64,000 nucleotides of DNA from Thermohalobaculum sp039027855 (GCA_039027855.1 JBCCJI010000019.1:9082-73081), one strand, 5' to 3'. Shown: positions 1 through 8,736, numbered from the stretch's first letter. Numbers and translations are program-made. Notes: a model not told the origin generated them from the sequence alone.

Positions 1-189
1 TCCGCCCGGATCGTCGCGGTGAAAAGCACCGTGCATTACCGCGCCGACTTCGACCCCATCGCGGCCGAGACCCTGTCAGTCGCCGCACCGGGCGGTTTTC
101 CCTGCCGCCTCGACACCCTGCCCTATCGCCGGTTGCCGGACGGCATCCGCCTCGGTCCGGGCGGCCCTGCGTTCCGCCGGCCGGGCTGA
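1..189 (+). CDS. M81 family metallopeptidase (MlrC-like), C-terminal fragment
   Basis: The frame is open from the first base and ends at TGA 187-189, giving 62 residues of a protein whose start lies outside the window. It contains VAVKSTVHYRADFDPIA, which resembles the C-terminal segment of M81 (microcystinase MlrC-type) peptidases, where a conserved lysine-serine-x-x-His stretch is followed by a proline/glycine-rich tail. Family members are zinc peptidases first described in microcystin degradation; most relatives in proteobacteria have unknown substrates. Only the tail is visible, so the catalytic site cannot be checked. It sits about 90 bases upstream of fumC on the same strand. Confidence 0.6.
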   Translation, partial: SARIVAVKSTVHYRADFDPIAAETLSVAAPGGFPCRLDTLPYRRLPDGIRLGPGGPAFRRPG

Positions 190-282
190 TCGAAGGCTTC
201 CGGCAATCAGAAGGAGGTCCCATTGGCGCGGCGCAACCAGTCCGCTAAGGGGAGCCGAAACACCCCCCGATGGAGGCCCCGA

Positions 283-1674
283 ATGACCGCCACGCGTACC
301 GAGACCGACAGCTTTGGCCCCATCGAGGTGCCGGCAGATCGCTACTGGGGGGCGCAGACGCAGCGCTCGATCGGCAACTTTCCCATCGGCTGGGAGAAGC
401 AGCCCGTGGCCCTCGTTCGCGCGCTCGGCGTGATCAAGCAGGCGGCGGCCGAGGCGAATATGGAGCTCGGCACCCTCGACAAGACGGTGGGCAAGGCGAT
501 CGTCAAGGCGGCGGGCGAAGTGGTGGGCGGCAAGCTCGACGACCATTTCCCGCTGGTCGTGTGGCAGACCGGATCGGGCACGCAGTCCAACATGAACGCC
601 AATGAGGTGATCTCCAACCGCGCGATCGAGATCATGGGCGGCACCATGGGCAGCAAGGACCCGGTGCATCCCAACGACCATTGCAACCGGGGCCAGTCGT
701 CCAACGACACCTTCCCGACCGCGATGCATATCGCCGCGGCAATGACGGCGCGGGCCCTCACCATCCCGGCGCTGGAAAAGCTGGCCGAGGCGCTGCAGGA
801 CAAGGCCGACGCCTTCAAGAACATCGTTAAGATCGGGCGCACCCATACGCAGGACGCGACGCCGCTGACGCTGGGCCAGGAGTTCGGCGGCTATGCCCAC
901 CAGATGCGTCAGGGCGTGGTGCGCGTCGACCAGGCGCTGGACAACATCTACCTGCTGGCCCAGGGCGGCACCGCGGTCGGCACCGGGCTGAATGCCAAGC
1001 CGGGCTTCGACACGCTGGTGGCCGAGAAGATCAGCGAGATCACCGGCCTGCCCTTCGACACCGCCCCCAACAAGTTCGAGGCGCTGGCCGCCCATGACGC
1101 CATCGTCGAGATGTCGGGCGCGCTGAAGACGGTGGCGGCGAGCCTCTTCAAGATCGCCAACGATATCCGGTTCCTTGGCAGCGGCCCGCGCTGCGGGCTC
1201 GGAGAGCTGAGCCTGCCGGAGAACGAGCCGGGCTCGTCGATCATGCCGGGCAAGGTGAACCCGACCCAGTGCGAGGCGCTCACCCAGGTCTGCGCCCATG
1301 TCATGGGCAACGATGCCGCCATCGGCTTTGCCGGCAGCCAGGGGCATTTCGAGCTCAACGTCTACAAGCCGATGATGATCTACAACCTGCTGCAATCGAT
1401 GCAGTTGATCGGCGATGCGGCGAACGCCTTCACCGACAACTGCGTCGTGGGAATCGTCGCCAATAAGGATCGGATCACCAAGCTTCTTAATGAGAGCCTG
1501 ATGCTGGTGACCGCGCTCGCGCCCGAGATCGGCTATGACAACGCGGCGACGGTGGCCAAGACGGCGCATAAGAACGGCACGACGCTTCGCGAGGAAGTCG
1601 TGAAACTCGGCTTCTGCGACGAGGCGACCTTCGACCGCGTTGTGCGGCCCGAACTGATGATCAAACCGCGCTGA
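283..1674 (+). CDS. fumC: class II fumarate hydratase
   Basis: Cytosolic, iron-independent fumarase of the TCA cycle that interconverts fumarate and L-malate. The 463-residue product has the usual family length. The fumarase/aspartase superfamily signature GSSIMPGKVNPTQCE starts near residue 317, and the N-terminal segment DSFGPIEVPADRYWGAQTQRS is typical of FumC. I chose ATG 283 because GGAGG sits 7 bases upstream and the protein then begins like other FumC proteins. A strong AAGGAGGT at 211-218 stands in front of an in-frame TTG at 223, which would add 20 residues unlike the family. A hairpin terminator follows directly, so the gene probably forms its own transcription unit. Confidence 0.97.
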   Translation: MTATRTETDSFGPIEVPADRYWGAQTQRSIGNFPIGWEKQPVALVRALGVIKQAAAEANMELGTLDKTVGKAIVKAAGEVVGGKLDDHFPLVVWQTGSGTQSNMNANEVISNRAIEIMGGTMGSKDPVHPNDHCNRGQSSNDTFPTAMHIAAAMTARALTIPALEKLAEALQDKADAFKNIVKIGRTHTQDATPLTLGQEFGGYAHQMRQGVVRVDQALDNIYLLAQGGTAVGTGLNAKPGFDTLVAEKISEITGLPFDTAPNKFEALAAHDAIVEMSGALKTVAASLFKIANDIRFLGSGPRCGLGELSLPENEPGSSIMPGKVNPTQCEALTQVCAHVMGNDAAIGFAGSQGHFELNVYKPMMIYNLLQSMQLIGDAANAFTDNCVVGIVANKDRITKLLNESLMLVTALAPEIGYDNAATVAKTAHKNGTTLREEVVKLGFCDEATFDRVVRPELMIKPR

Positions 1675-1683
1675 TACGCTGCC

Positions 1684-1729
1684 GGGCTGGGCATTTCAGA
1701 AATCCTGCTTATCAAGAGCCCAGCCCTTT
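1684..1729 (+). terminator. Rho-independent terminator after fumC
   Basis: A perfect 9-bp stem, GGGCTGGGC (1684-1692) with GCCCAGCCC (1718-1726), begins 9 bases after the fumC stop and is followed by TTT. The loop is long (25 bases) and the T-tract short, so termination may be partial. Confidence 0.65.
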
Positions 1730-1899
1730 CGATTGGACGATACCCGCCCTCCATGGTGCTTTCTGCCCGGGCGGCGCCCTAACGCCGTCCCCAAGGCCTT
1801 CACGCCAAGCTTTGTCTCGGTAACGGGTGAGGGCAAGTGCCCCCCTGTCACATGCAAGCAGAAGGACGCGCCTCAGAAACACAATCGGAGGAATGGAAA

Positions 1900-3104
1900 A
1901 TGGCGAAAGTCGTCTGTGTTCTTTACGAAGACCCCGAAGACAGTTTCCCGACCTCATATGCGCGCGACACGACCCCCGAGATCACCGGTATCCCGACGGG
2001 CAGACAGCACCGACACCCAAGGGCATCGACTTCACCCCCGGCGAGTTGCTGGGCAGCAAATCGGGCGAGCTTGGCCTCAGAAAATACCTCGAGGCGAACG
2101 GCCACGAATTCGTCGTGAGCACCAGCAAGGACGGCCTCAACTCGGTACTGGAGCAGGAGCTTGCCGACGCCGAGGTGGTGATCTCGCAGCCCTTCTGGCC
2201 GGCCTATCTGACCGCCGAGCGCATCGCCAAGGCGCCGAAGCTGAAGCTGGCGCTGACCGCCGGCATCGGCTCGGACCATGTGGACCTGAGCGCCGCGATG
2301 GAGCGGGGCGTGACGGCGGCCGAAGTCGCCCTCTGCAACTCGATCAGCGTGGCCGAGCATATGGTGATGCAGATCCTGAGCCTCGTCCACAACTACATCC
2401 CCTCATACCAGTGGGTGACCAAGGGTGGCTGGAACATCGCCGACTGCGTGGCCCGGTCCTGCGATCTGGAGGGCATGCATGTCGGCACGGTCGCAGCGGG
2501 GCGCATCGGTCTGGCGGTGCTGCGCCGGCTGCATCCGTTCGACGTGAAGCTGCATTATTTCGACCGCCACCGCCTGCCGGCCGAGGTCGAGAAAGAGCTC
2601 AACCTACACTGGCACGAGACGGTCGAGGACATGGTGCCCCACTGCGACGTAGTCACGATGAACTGCCCGCTACATCCGGAGACCGAGCATCTGTTCAACG
2701 CCGAAATGATCGCGAAGATGAAGCGCGGCGCCTATATCGTGAACACTGCGCGCGGCAAGATCTGCGACCGTCAGGCCATCGTCGATGCGCTCGAGAGCGG
2801 GCATCTCGCGGGCTATGCCGGCGATGTCTGGCTCCCCCAGCCGCCCGAGCGTGACCATCCGTGGCGGACCATGCCGAACCACGGCATGACGCCGCATATC
2901 TCGGGCACCTCGCTCTCGGCACAGGCGCGCTACGCCGCAGGCTGCCGCGAGATCCTGGAATGCTTCTTCGAGGGCCGGCCGATCCGCGACGAGTACCTGA
3001 TCGTCGACGGAGGCAAGTTGGCCGGTACCGGGGCCAAATCCTACTCGGAAGGCAACGCCACCGGCGGCAGCGAGGACGCGGCGAAGTTGTCGGAGAACGC
3101 CTGA
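1900..3104 (+). pseudogene. NAD-dependent formate dehydrogenase, disrupted by a one-base frameshift
   Basis: The intact protein would oxidise formate to CO2 with NAD+ (D-2-hydroxyacid dehydrogenase superfamily, Pseudomonas-type FDH). Translation from ATG 1900 gives MAKVVCVLYEDPEDSFPTSY and follows the family to about codon 29. The match then continues in another frame with YPDGQTAPTPKGIDF and runs unbroken to TGA 3102-3104. Restoring one base between 1988 and 1989 (ACC GGN TAT) rejoins the frames. Downstream are the cofactor loop AAGRIG, the NTARGK arginine, the active-site His in PHISGTSL and the normal C-terminus ending YSEGNATGGSEDAAK. The rest is well preserved, so the cause is either a very recent mutation or a sequencing error. 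If it is an error, this is an ordinary FDH of about 401 residues. Confidence 0.85.
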
Positions 3105-3160
3105 CGCAACCCGGGCCAGGCCCACCGGTCGCGCCTGGTCTAACCCGGTCGTATGCGCGC

Positions 3161-4249
3161 TCAACCGCAGCCGCGTTCCAGCGCCGGTATGAAGGGCCTC
3201 GGCTTCTTGCCGAGGAACAGATACGCCCAGAGCGCATGGCTATCCCGCAGGTCGAGGGCGGCCGGGCGCCATTCGTTCACCTTGCCGCTCTCGATCAGTC
3301 CGCGCGCATAGTCCCAGTCCTCGAACTGCCAGGCGCAGCGCAGGGCCTCGACCGCACTGGCCGAGTTCGGGTTGCGCTCGTAGCGATCCTCGAAGCCGCG
3401 CTTCATCAGCTCCCAGTCGCAGCACATATCCCGCGCGATATCCTCGGCATCGGCGACGCTGATATAGATCTCGGGATAGAGCGACATGCCTCGCTTGGCC
3501 GATGTGCGCCGCGCCGCCTCGCGCGCGAAATCGTCGAAGATCGCGTAGTCGCCGTACCAGCGCGGTAGCAGCGAGTAGGCGCGCGCGAACAGCAGCGCCA
3601 GATCCTCGGGCGCGGCCTGCCATGCCGGCTCGAACAGCGCTGCCAGACCGTCGCCGTCGGTCCGGCAATCCGCGATCGCGCCGACGAAGCGGAAGCGGTG
3701 CCAAAGCACGCCACGCTCCTCGGCCGGGACCTGCAGCAGCAGGCCATGGGCGTGGTCGAAGCAGCGCTCCATCTCCTCCCAGCCCTCGGCCGTGACCTGA
3801 TGCGCCCAGCCGCCGCCGCGCCACTCCTGACCGACGATCTGGAAGGTCCGCGCCTCCAGCGTCAGCAGCAGCGGATCGTCGCCGCGCTTGCGCCGGTATG
3901 CAGTCAGCGCCGCGATCGCCCGCTCTCCCGCGCGCGGATCCATATCGCCGTATTCATCATGCGCCCCCCGGAACAGGGCAGCGTTGAACCCGCGCAGCGT
4001 GTAGTCATAGGCGTGCCAGGTGGACCAGAGCTGCCGATTGCTCGCCAGCTGATCCTTCAGCCGCGCGACCAATCGGTCGCGGCGGCCCTCGATCCAGTCG
4101 CGCGCAGCTTCCGCCTCAACCTCGTCGGCGTCGCGCGCCTCAGGGACGCCATCGCGAACAGGGAGCAGGCATGTCTGTCTGCCTGCCGAGATCGCGGCCT
4201 CATAGGGATCGATCAGATCGACAAACTTATCGAGCAACTGAAATAGCAT
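3161..4249 (-). CDS. hypothetical protein, helical, possibly tetratricopeptide-like
   Basis: I do not recognise this 362-residue protein. It is rich in Trp, Arg, Ala and Glu, lacks a signal peptide or membrane segment, and looks largely helical (for example WHAYDYTLRGFNAALFRG and FDDFAREAARRTSAKRG). The pattern of aromatic and alanine residues is compatible with TPR-like helical repeats; a DUF4034-like relationship is possible but unproven. I chose ATG 4249 because GAGGGGGAT lies just upstream on the minus strand. A TTG at 4285 would add 12 residues with poorer support. The gene is convergent with the formate dehydrogenase gene. Confidence 0.6.
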   Translation of the reverse strand: MLFQLLDKFVDLIDPYEAAISAGRQTCLLPVRDGVPEARDADEVEAEAARDWIEGRRDRLVARLKDQLASNRQLWSTWHAYDYTLRGFNAALFRGAHDEYGDMDPRAGERAIAALTAYRRKRGDDPLLLTLEARTFQIVGQEWRGGGWAHQVTAEGWEEMERCFDHAHGLLLQVPAEERGVLWHRFRFVGAIADCRTDGDGLAALFEPAWQAAPEDLALLFARAYSLLPRWYGDYAIFDDFAREAARRTSAKRGMSLYPEIYISVADAEDIARDMCCDWELMKRGFEDRYERNPNSASAVEALRCAWQFEDWDYARGLIESGKVNEWRPAALDLRDSHALWAYLFLGKKPRPFIPALERGCG

Positions 4250-4561
4250 GGCATCATCCCCCTCGATAAATGAGGTGCGGGACAATTACGGCTGATCTTC
4301 GGCACCCTCATGAGCGGTCCTCATGGGCGGATGCTGATAAAGGCCCGATGGCGTCAGATCTGACGAGGTCTGAGAGGGCGACGTCAGCGGCACTGCCTTG
4401 ACCCGGGCTCGTTCAGGCTCGGCTCCGCCAGGCACGGTCGCTTCGGTGATGCCCGACCCGCTCGGTTCCTGCCGGTCGCCACACTCGGTGACCGGCCAGC
4501 ATCGTTCGAAAGTCGATGGTTGGTCGGGCCCTTACGTCGACAGTCGTCGATACGAAATGGT

Positions 4562-4579
4562 TTTGGAAACAGTTTCCAA
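4562..4579. promoter_or_regulatory. near-perfect palindrome in the 4250-4644 gap
   Basis: TTGGAAAC (4563-4570) and GTTTCCAA (4572-4579) form an 8-bp inverted repeat around a single A, in an AT-rich patch followed by six Ts. It lies 66 bases upstream of the DUF4169 start. The symmetry suggests an operator (LacI-type operators have related sequences) more than a terminator. A very similar sequence occurs in reverse orientation at 11554-11571. The remainder of the roughly 395-base gap shows no gene. Confidence 0.4.
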
Positions 4580-4644
4580 TTTTTTGCTTGCCTGTTCCGC
4601 GGATTCCCGCAGCAATGGTCGCGTATGGAACGCGGAGGCCTCCG

Positions 4645-4842
4645 ATGGGCGATATCATTAACCTGCGCCAGCGGCGCAAAGCCCTGAAGCGGCAAGCCGA
4701 GCGTGTGGTGGCCGACCGCAACGCGATCGCGCATGGCCTGCCAAAGCGCGTTACAAACCTTGCCGAGGCCCGTCGGCGCAAGGCCGATGCAGCCCTTGAC
4801 GCTCGGCGGTTGGACACGCCGTCGCGCCGCGACAGCGAGTGA
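4645..4842 (+). CDS. DUF4169 family protein
   Basis: This is a 65-residue, highly basic protein beginning MGDIINLRQRRKALKRQAER, typical of DUF4169 in Rhodobacterales. No function is known; the Arg/Lys-rich helix suggests nucleic-acid or ribosome association, which is only inference. ATG 4645 has GGAGG 6 bases upstream, whereas an upstream in-frame ATG at 4516 would add unrelated residues. Its stop overlaps the start of the next gene (GTGA), so the two are probably translationally coupled. Pairing with a ribbon-helix-helix protein is common for this family. Confidence 0.8.
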   Translation: MGDIINLRQRRKALKRQAERVVADRNAIAHGLPKRVTNLAEARRRKADAALDARRLDTPSRRDSE

Positions 4843-5132
4843 GCAGCGGGACTTTCCCGCCGCTCGTTGATCTTTCGAACGATACCCCCGCCCTCACCAT
4901 CGCTGCCCGCGACCGGCCGCAGAAACGCTCTTTGACGCTCGCCGGGCACCGCACATCGGTGACGCTAGAGACCGCGTTCTGGGACCGTCTGCGCCTGCTG
5001 GCGCGGGTGCGGGGTCTCTCGGTGAATGCCTTGGCGGCACGGATCGACGCGGCGCGCGATCCGGGCGTACCGCTCGCGGGCGCGATCCGGGTCTATGTGC
5101 TTGAAAGCCTGGCGCCTGACACCGGTGACTAG
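4839..5132 (+). CDS. ribbon-helix-helix domain protein
   Basis: The 97-residue protein carries the core KRSLTLAGHRTSVTLE, followed by AFWDRLRLLARVRGLSVNAL and a terminal AGAIRVYVLE. This matches the alphaproteobacterial ribbon-helix-helix family often called arylsulfate sulfotransferase-like or RHH_4. Such proteins are presumed DNA-binding dimers; targets are unknown. The GTG start at 4839 overlaps the DUF4169 stop by 4 bases. The 3' end overlaps the convergent ccdA gene by 4 bases. Confidence 0.8.
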   Translation: MSSGTFPPLVDLSNDTPALTIAARDRPQKRSLTLAGHRTSVTLETAFWDRLRLLARVRGLSVNALAARIDAARDPGVPLAGAIRVYVLESLAPDTGD

Positions 5133-5875
5133 CCGAGTGTCGCGAGGACCGGGAAGGTGTCGAGCATCCAGTAGGCCAAGCGCTCAAACTCCCCGGTGCC
5201 GATCATGATGCCGACGGTGACGAGAAGTACGCCCATTGCCTTTTCGACCTTCGGAAGATGGCGCTTGAAGCTTTGCGCCCAGCGCAGGAACGGCCCGATG
5301 AACGCCGCGGCGATCAGGAAAGGCATGCCAAGGCCGAGCGCATAGACGGCAAGCAGCGCCGTTCCCGCTCCGAGCGTCGACTGGTTGGCCGCAAGCGTCA
5401 GGATCCCCGCTAGAACCGGCCCGATGCAGGGGGTCCAGCCAAAGGCGAAGGCCATGCCGATCAGGTAGGACGTGCCAAAGCCCCCGGCCTTGGCCGGCCC
5501 CTCGAAGCGCGCCTCGCGCCCGATGAAGGGCAGCCGGATCAGGCCGAGGAAATGCACGCCAAGCACGGCGATCACGACGCCCGAACCGATGGCCATCCAG
5601 TCCTTGTGGCGAAGCAGCGCCTGACCGAGAGCCGAGGCCCCCATGCCGAGGATGACAAACACCGTACCGAGGCCAAGCACGAAGAAACAAGCCGAGACGA
5701 AGACCCGGCGGCGAAGCTCACGCTCGCGGGTAAGGTCACGGCTTTCGCTCGGCGTGATCTGATCGAGGGTCGTGCCGCCCAGATAGGCGAGATAGGGCGG
5801 CGCCAGCGGCAGCACGCAGGGGCTCAGAAAGCTGATCAGGCCACCGAAGAAGGCGGCGAGGATACCGATTTCCAT
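5129..5875 (-). CDS. ccdA: cytochrome c biogenesis protein CcdA (DsbD-type thiol transporter)
   Basis: Inner-membrane protein of 248 residues with about six hydrophobic segments that moves reducing equivalents from cytoplasmic thioredoxin to periplasmic thiol proteins. The two redox cysteines are present in SPCVLP (Cys20) and TPCIGP (Cys150). Family members serve cytochrome c maturation; the SoxV homologue reduces the Sox system. ATG 5875 has GGAGGT upstream on the minus strand. A SoxX-like cytochrome c gene lies upstream on the same strand and tusA lies beyond it, so a sulfur-related role is possible, though general c-type cytochrome maturation is equally likely. Confidence 0.9.
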   Translation of the reverse strand: MEIGILAAFFGGLISFLSPCVLPLAPPYLAYLGGTTLDQITPSESRDLTRERELRRRVFVSACFFVLGLGTVFVILGMGASALGQALLRHKDWMAIGSGVVIAVLGVHFLGLIRLPFIGREARFEGPAKAGGFGTSYLIGMAFAFGWTPCIGPVLAGILTLAANQSTLGAGTALLAVYALGLGMPFLIAAAFIGPFLRWAQSFKRHLPKVEKAMGVLLVTVGIMIGTGEFERLAYWMLDTFPVLATLG

Positions 5876-6086
5876 GTGAGCGACCTCCGCGATGCGCCTT
5901 TCCTACCTAAGGTGATGGCATGGGAGGCGTGAAGGGCAGTTATGCGGCGGGATGGCAGGATGCCACGCACGTTCCCGTCAGATGGTGACATTACGGCGAC
6001 CTCCCGACGCAGATAGGCAACGGTTTGAGCCCAGCACACTTACGGTGCAGCTTCCCGCGCATCTCCCAGGACATCGGTCCAAAGCG

Positions 6087-6177
6087 CCCGGCCCCTTAGC
6101 CCGGCCCCCTAGCCCGGCCCCGTGGCCCAATCCTCTGGCCCGGCCCCGTAGTCCAGCCCCGTAGTCCAGCCCAGTGT
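6087..6177. repeat. 13-bp tandem repeat, seven units
   Basis: Seven consecutive 13-base units start at 6087, 6100, 6113, 6126, 6139, 6152 and 6165, with consensus CCCGGCCCCGTAG. Units 1, 2, 3 and 5 differ only at the end; 4, 6 and 7 are more diverged. The array fills the gap between the ccdA start and the 3' end of the cytochrome c gene. It is not a coding repeat in any supported gene. The remaining gap 5876-6086 shows no gene. Confidence 0.8.
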
Positions 6178-6194
6178 ATCTCGGCGCCCGCGCC

Positions 6195-6734
6195 TTAATC
6201 GGTACCGGTCAGGCCCGAGAGCCAGGCGACGAGATCCTCGGCCTCGGCGGCGGTAAGGCGCGGCCCGCCAAACAGCGGGTCGTCGGGGGCTCCTCGCTGG
6301 CCACCGGCATAGATGCTTTGCTTGCCGGGCGCGGTTGTCAGGAACGCGGGCGCCACCAGCCAGAGACGGATCTCTGGGGCAGTGAGGCGGATGCCGACCG
6401 CATCGAGCGCAGGGACACCCGGCCTTGGGCCGGCCGAGCGCGCCACGATCGCCGCACCTGTCAGGCCGGGCGCGTCGGGCACCCCATGGCAGGAGATGCA
6501 GCCCGACCGTGCAGCATCTTCGTAGAGCCGCAACCCGCGCGCGGCGATGCCCGTCCGCCCGGTCAAGCTATCGTCGATACGGCGCCCGTCGGAGATGGTG
6601 AAGGCGACGATCGGCGCGGGCGGCGCAGGGCCGGGGTCTGCGCCTTGCGCGGCAACCGACAGCATGATCGCGCTGGAGAAGACGGCAGCCGACGTCATCC
6701 ACCGACCAAAGCACATCATCCGCCGCACCCACAT
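6195..6734 (-). CDS. SoxX-like c-type cytochrome
   Basis: This is a secreted protein of 179 residues with an N-terminal hydrophobic segment (MTSAAVFSSAIMLSVAAQG) and one haem-binding motif CISCH (Cys79, Cys82, His83). The C-terminal half ends with PRLTAAEAEDLVAWLSGL, resembling SoxX and other single-haem class I cytochromes. In SoxX a methionine in a MPxYY-type segment ligates haem; here the equivalent stretch reads GKQSIYAGG, with no Met after the CxxCH motif. I chose ATG 6734 with GAGG upstream; a GTG at 6752 is an alternative. Position between ccdA and tusA fits a periplasmic sulfur or electron-transfer role, but substrate and partner are unknown. Confidence 0.7.
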   Translation of the reverse strand: MWVRRMMCFGRWMTSAAVFSSAIMLSVAAQGADPGPAPPAPIVAFTISDGRRIDDSLTGRTGIAARGLRLYEDAARSGCISCHGVPDAPGLTGAAIVARSAGPRPGVPALDAVGIRLTAPEIRLWLVAPAFLTTAPGKQSIYAGGQRGAPDDPLFGGPRLTAAEAEDLVAWLSGLTGTD

Positions 6735-6925
6735 CGCATCCTCGTCTGTCACGCCACTCGGCTACCCGGGGTTATCCCTGCGCCAATCCCACTGAGAAAC
6801 TAGGGCGCGAGAGGCCTGGAACCGCAGTCCTTAACGCGCCGCGCACCTGCGGCTCTTGAGGCCAAGGCTCAGCTCCAAGCGGGTGGCGCTTGCCCTGACC
6901 AACGCCTGATGGCTACCTGAGCGCT

Positions 6926-7210
6926 ATGAGTGACGATCAAGACATCCCTATCGAGCGCAGCATGGCGCCGGACGAGGCTGTGCTGGATGCGCGCGGCCTG
7001 CTTTGTCCGTTGCCGGTGCTGAAGACCCGAAAGCGTCTGCTGGCGCTGCCGGTCGGCGGCGTGCTCGAGGTCACCGCGACAGACCCCGCCGCACGCGTCG
7101 ATGTTCCCCATTTCTGCGCCGAACAGGGCCACGAGCTTTTGTCGATGGACGAGACCGAGGGCCCAGACGGCGCACCGGAGCTCATCTTCCGCCTACGCCG
7201 GGGAGCCTAG
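6926..7210 (+). CDS. tusA: TusA/SirA-family sulfur carrier protein
   Basis: The 94-residue cytoplasmic protein contains LDARGLLCPLPVLKTRK with the single conserved Cys27 in the CPxP motif that carries persulfide sulfur. TusA-type proteins pass sulfur for tRNA thiolation, molybdenum cofactor or dissimilatory sulfur oxidation. Length and core match the family, apart from a slightly extended C-terminal tail. The gene is divergent from the SoxX-like cytochrome gene, with ccdA beyond. It has no obvious partner TusBCD or DsrE gene here, so its pathway cannot be assigned. Confidence 0.85.
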   Translation: MSDDQDIPIERSMAPDEAVLDARGLLCPLPVLKTRKRLLALPVGGVLEVTATDPAARVDVPHFCAEQGHELLSMDETEGPDGAPELIFRLRRGA

Positions 7211-7421
7211 CCGGGGAGCTTAACGGCATCGCGGCTGGTCGCCGCGATACATTCTGCGGGGGCACTCAGAGGCGCTGGCCCGCGACCCAACCGAGCCTGC
7301 GGAGGCGCGGGCGGATGCATGCAGAAAGACGGCAGGACGAGTTCGGCGTTGCGATGATGGCCCAGTGCCCGTCGCGGCGTTGCCATCGCGCCGATGAAGA
7401 GGGCTCGCGTCCGACCGGAAA

Positions 7422-8489
7422 TCAGCCCGAGGCGAGCCCTGCACAGGGATCGGCGCGGCCTTCGACCGGGGCGGAGAACCAGACATAGTCGTAAGGCAGC
7501 GCCTCGGCATAATCGTCCGGCCGCGGAGCGCCCTCGGCAGTCTCGACCTGGCCCAGTACGCGGACCTCGAGCGCCGGTGCGAGACGGGCGAGATAGGTCG
7601 GTACCCCGATATCCGTGCGCGCGTAGCGATTGGCTGTCATCAGGACAGCGCGCACCGGCGTGCGGGGTGCGCGTTCGGGACGCTCGACCGCGTTCATGCC
7701 CGATCCGGTGCCCCGCGCGACGATGCCCCGCGCCCGGGCGCGCAGCAGCGCATCGGCAAACCGGGCATTGCGGAGCCGCTCAGCCTCGATCAGCCCGCGG
7801 CGCTGCTCCGCCGGGATGGGGCCGCAGCGGGTAGCGCTCGCACTCCGCTCCAGTGCCTGCAGCGCGTCCTCCGGCAAAGCCGCGCTCAGCCCGACCGCGT
7901 CGGCGCGCGGGCCATAGACCGGGGCCGCGCCCTGCCGCTCGGCCCCCACGATGGCGGCGCGCGACTGCCGGCCACCGGTGATCACCGCATTGGCCGATGC
8001 CTCGAACACCGGGACATACAGCGCCCAATCCGGCCATCCGAGGCGCGACCATCCGATGGCGGGCCCGATCTCGGCCGCAGCGCCACCCCCGTCACGAAAC
8101 GCCGCGATGCCGCGCTCCGACGCCTCCGGCACTGTCTGGAAGGCGACGCCGACCGGGTCGAGGCCTGCGATCAGCCAGGAATGACGCGCGTGATGAAGCG
8201 CATTGTCCTGCACCGCACCGAGCACCACCAGATCGGCGCGACCAAGGCGGTCACGCAGCATCTCCGGTGAGATCGAGCGTTGCCCGGCGACGTCCCAGAT
8301 CGTACCGGCAGGCGGCGGGGCACCGCGTCGCTCGGGCGGGGCTGGGCGATCGGCGACGGCGGCGGCGGGGATCGCCTTGACCATCGCCTCTTCTTCCACG
8401 CCCACGACAAAGGGCACACGCTCGCTGGCGCAGGCAGACAGAAGGCAGGCCGTCGCGAGCCCTGCGAGCTTGAAGATAGCCGACGCCAT
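7422..8489 (-). CDS. ChaN-like haem-binding lipoprotein with degenerate motif
   Basis: The 355-residue product starts with a lipoprotein signal, LLSAC with the lipid-carrying Cys20. Residues about 77-100 read MLRDRLGRADLVVLGAVQDNALHH, matching the ChaN family start (family pattern roughly LGExHDNxxHH). Two positions usually conserved, Glu and His, are Ala and Gln here. ChaN proteins bind two haem groups at a dimer interface and are linked to iron acquisition. The changes leave haem binding uncertain. The 211 bases between tusA and this gene contain nothing recognisable. Confidence 0.65.
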   Translation of the reverse strand: MASAIFKLAGLATACLLSACASERVPFVVGVEEEAMVKAIPAAAVADRPAPPERRGAPPPAGTIWDVAGQRSISPEMLRDRLGRADLVVLGAVQDNALHHARHSWLIAGLDPVGVAFQTVPEASERGIAAFRDGGGAAAEIGPAIGWSRLGWPDWALYVPVFEASANAVITGGRQSRAAIVGAERQGAAPVYGPRADAVGLSAALPEDALQALERSASATRCGPIPAEQRRGLIEAERLRNARFADALLRARARGIVARGTGSGMNAVERPERAPRTPVRAVLMTANRYARTDIGVPTYLARLAPALEVRVLGQVETAEGAPRPDDYAEALPYDYVWFSAPVEGRADPCAGLASG

Positions 8490-8724
8490 CGTGATCGTCC
8501 CCCACTGCCCCGCGGCGCGTCTCGAATTGCCTTAAGCCTAGCCACCGCCCGGCCCCGTGCAAGCGGCGCATCGTCCCCCTTCCCTCACAGCTGCGCCAGC
8601 ACCGCAACGAGAGGGACCGCAAAGAAGTACGGCTCCGCGACTTACCCCCTCCTCTTGTCCCCTCCACTTGCCCCTGCCGCGGCGGATGGACATATCGGGC
8701 TTTGGGTGGAATGCCGTGCCCCGA

Positions 8725-8736
8725 GACGCTAGCGTC
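8725..8736. promoter_or_regulatory. 12-bp perfect palindrome in the 8490-8768 gap
   Basis: GACGCTAGCGTC is fully self-complementary and ends 32 bases before the small lipoprotein start. It may be an operator for the lipoprotein-xpaC-telA unit. The rest of the 279-base gap between divergent genes holds a pyrimidine-rich stretch (about 8643-8679) and no gene. Confidence 0.3.

Noticed and set aside
223..282. Upstream TTG start of fumC with a strong AAGGAGGT
   Set aside because: It would add 20 residues unlike other FumC proteins; ATG 283 also has GGAGG and matches family starts.
76..1569. Long minus-strand open frame across fumC
   Set aside because: It is antisense to a clear fumC gene and gives a His/Arg-rich translation typical of GC-rich shadow frames.
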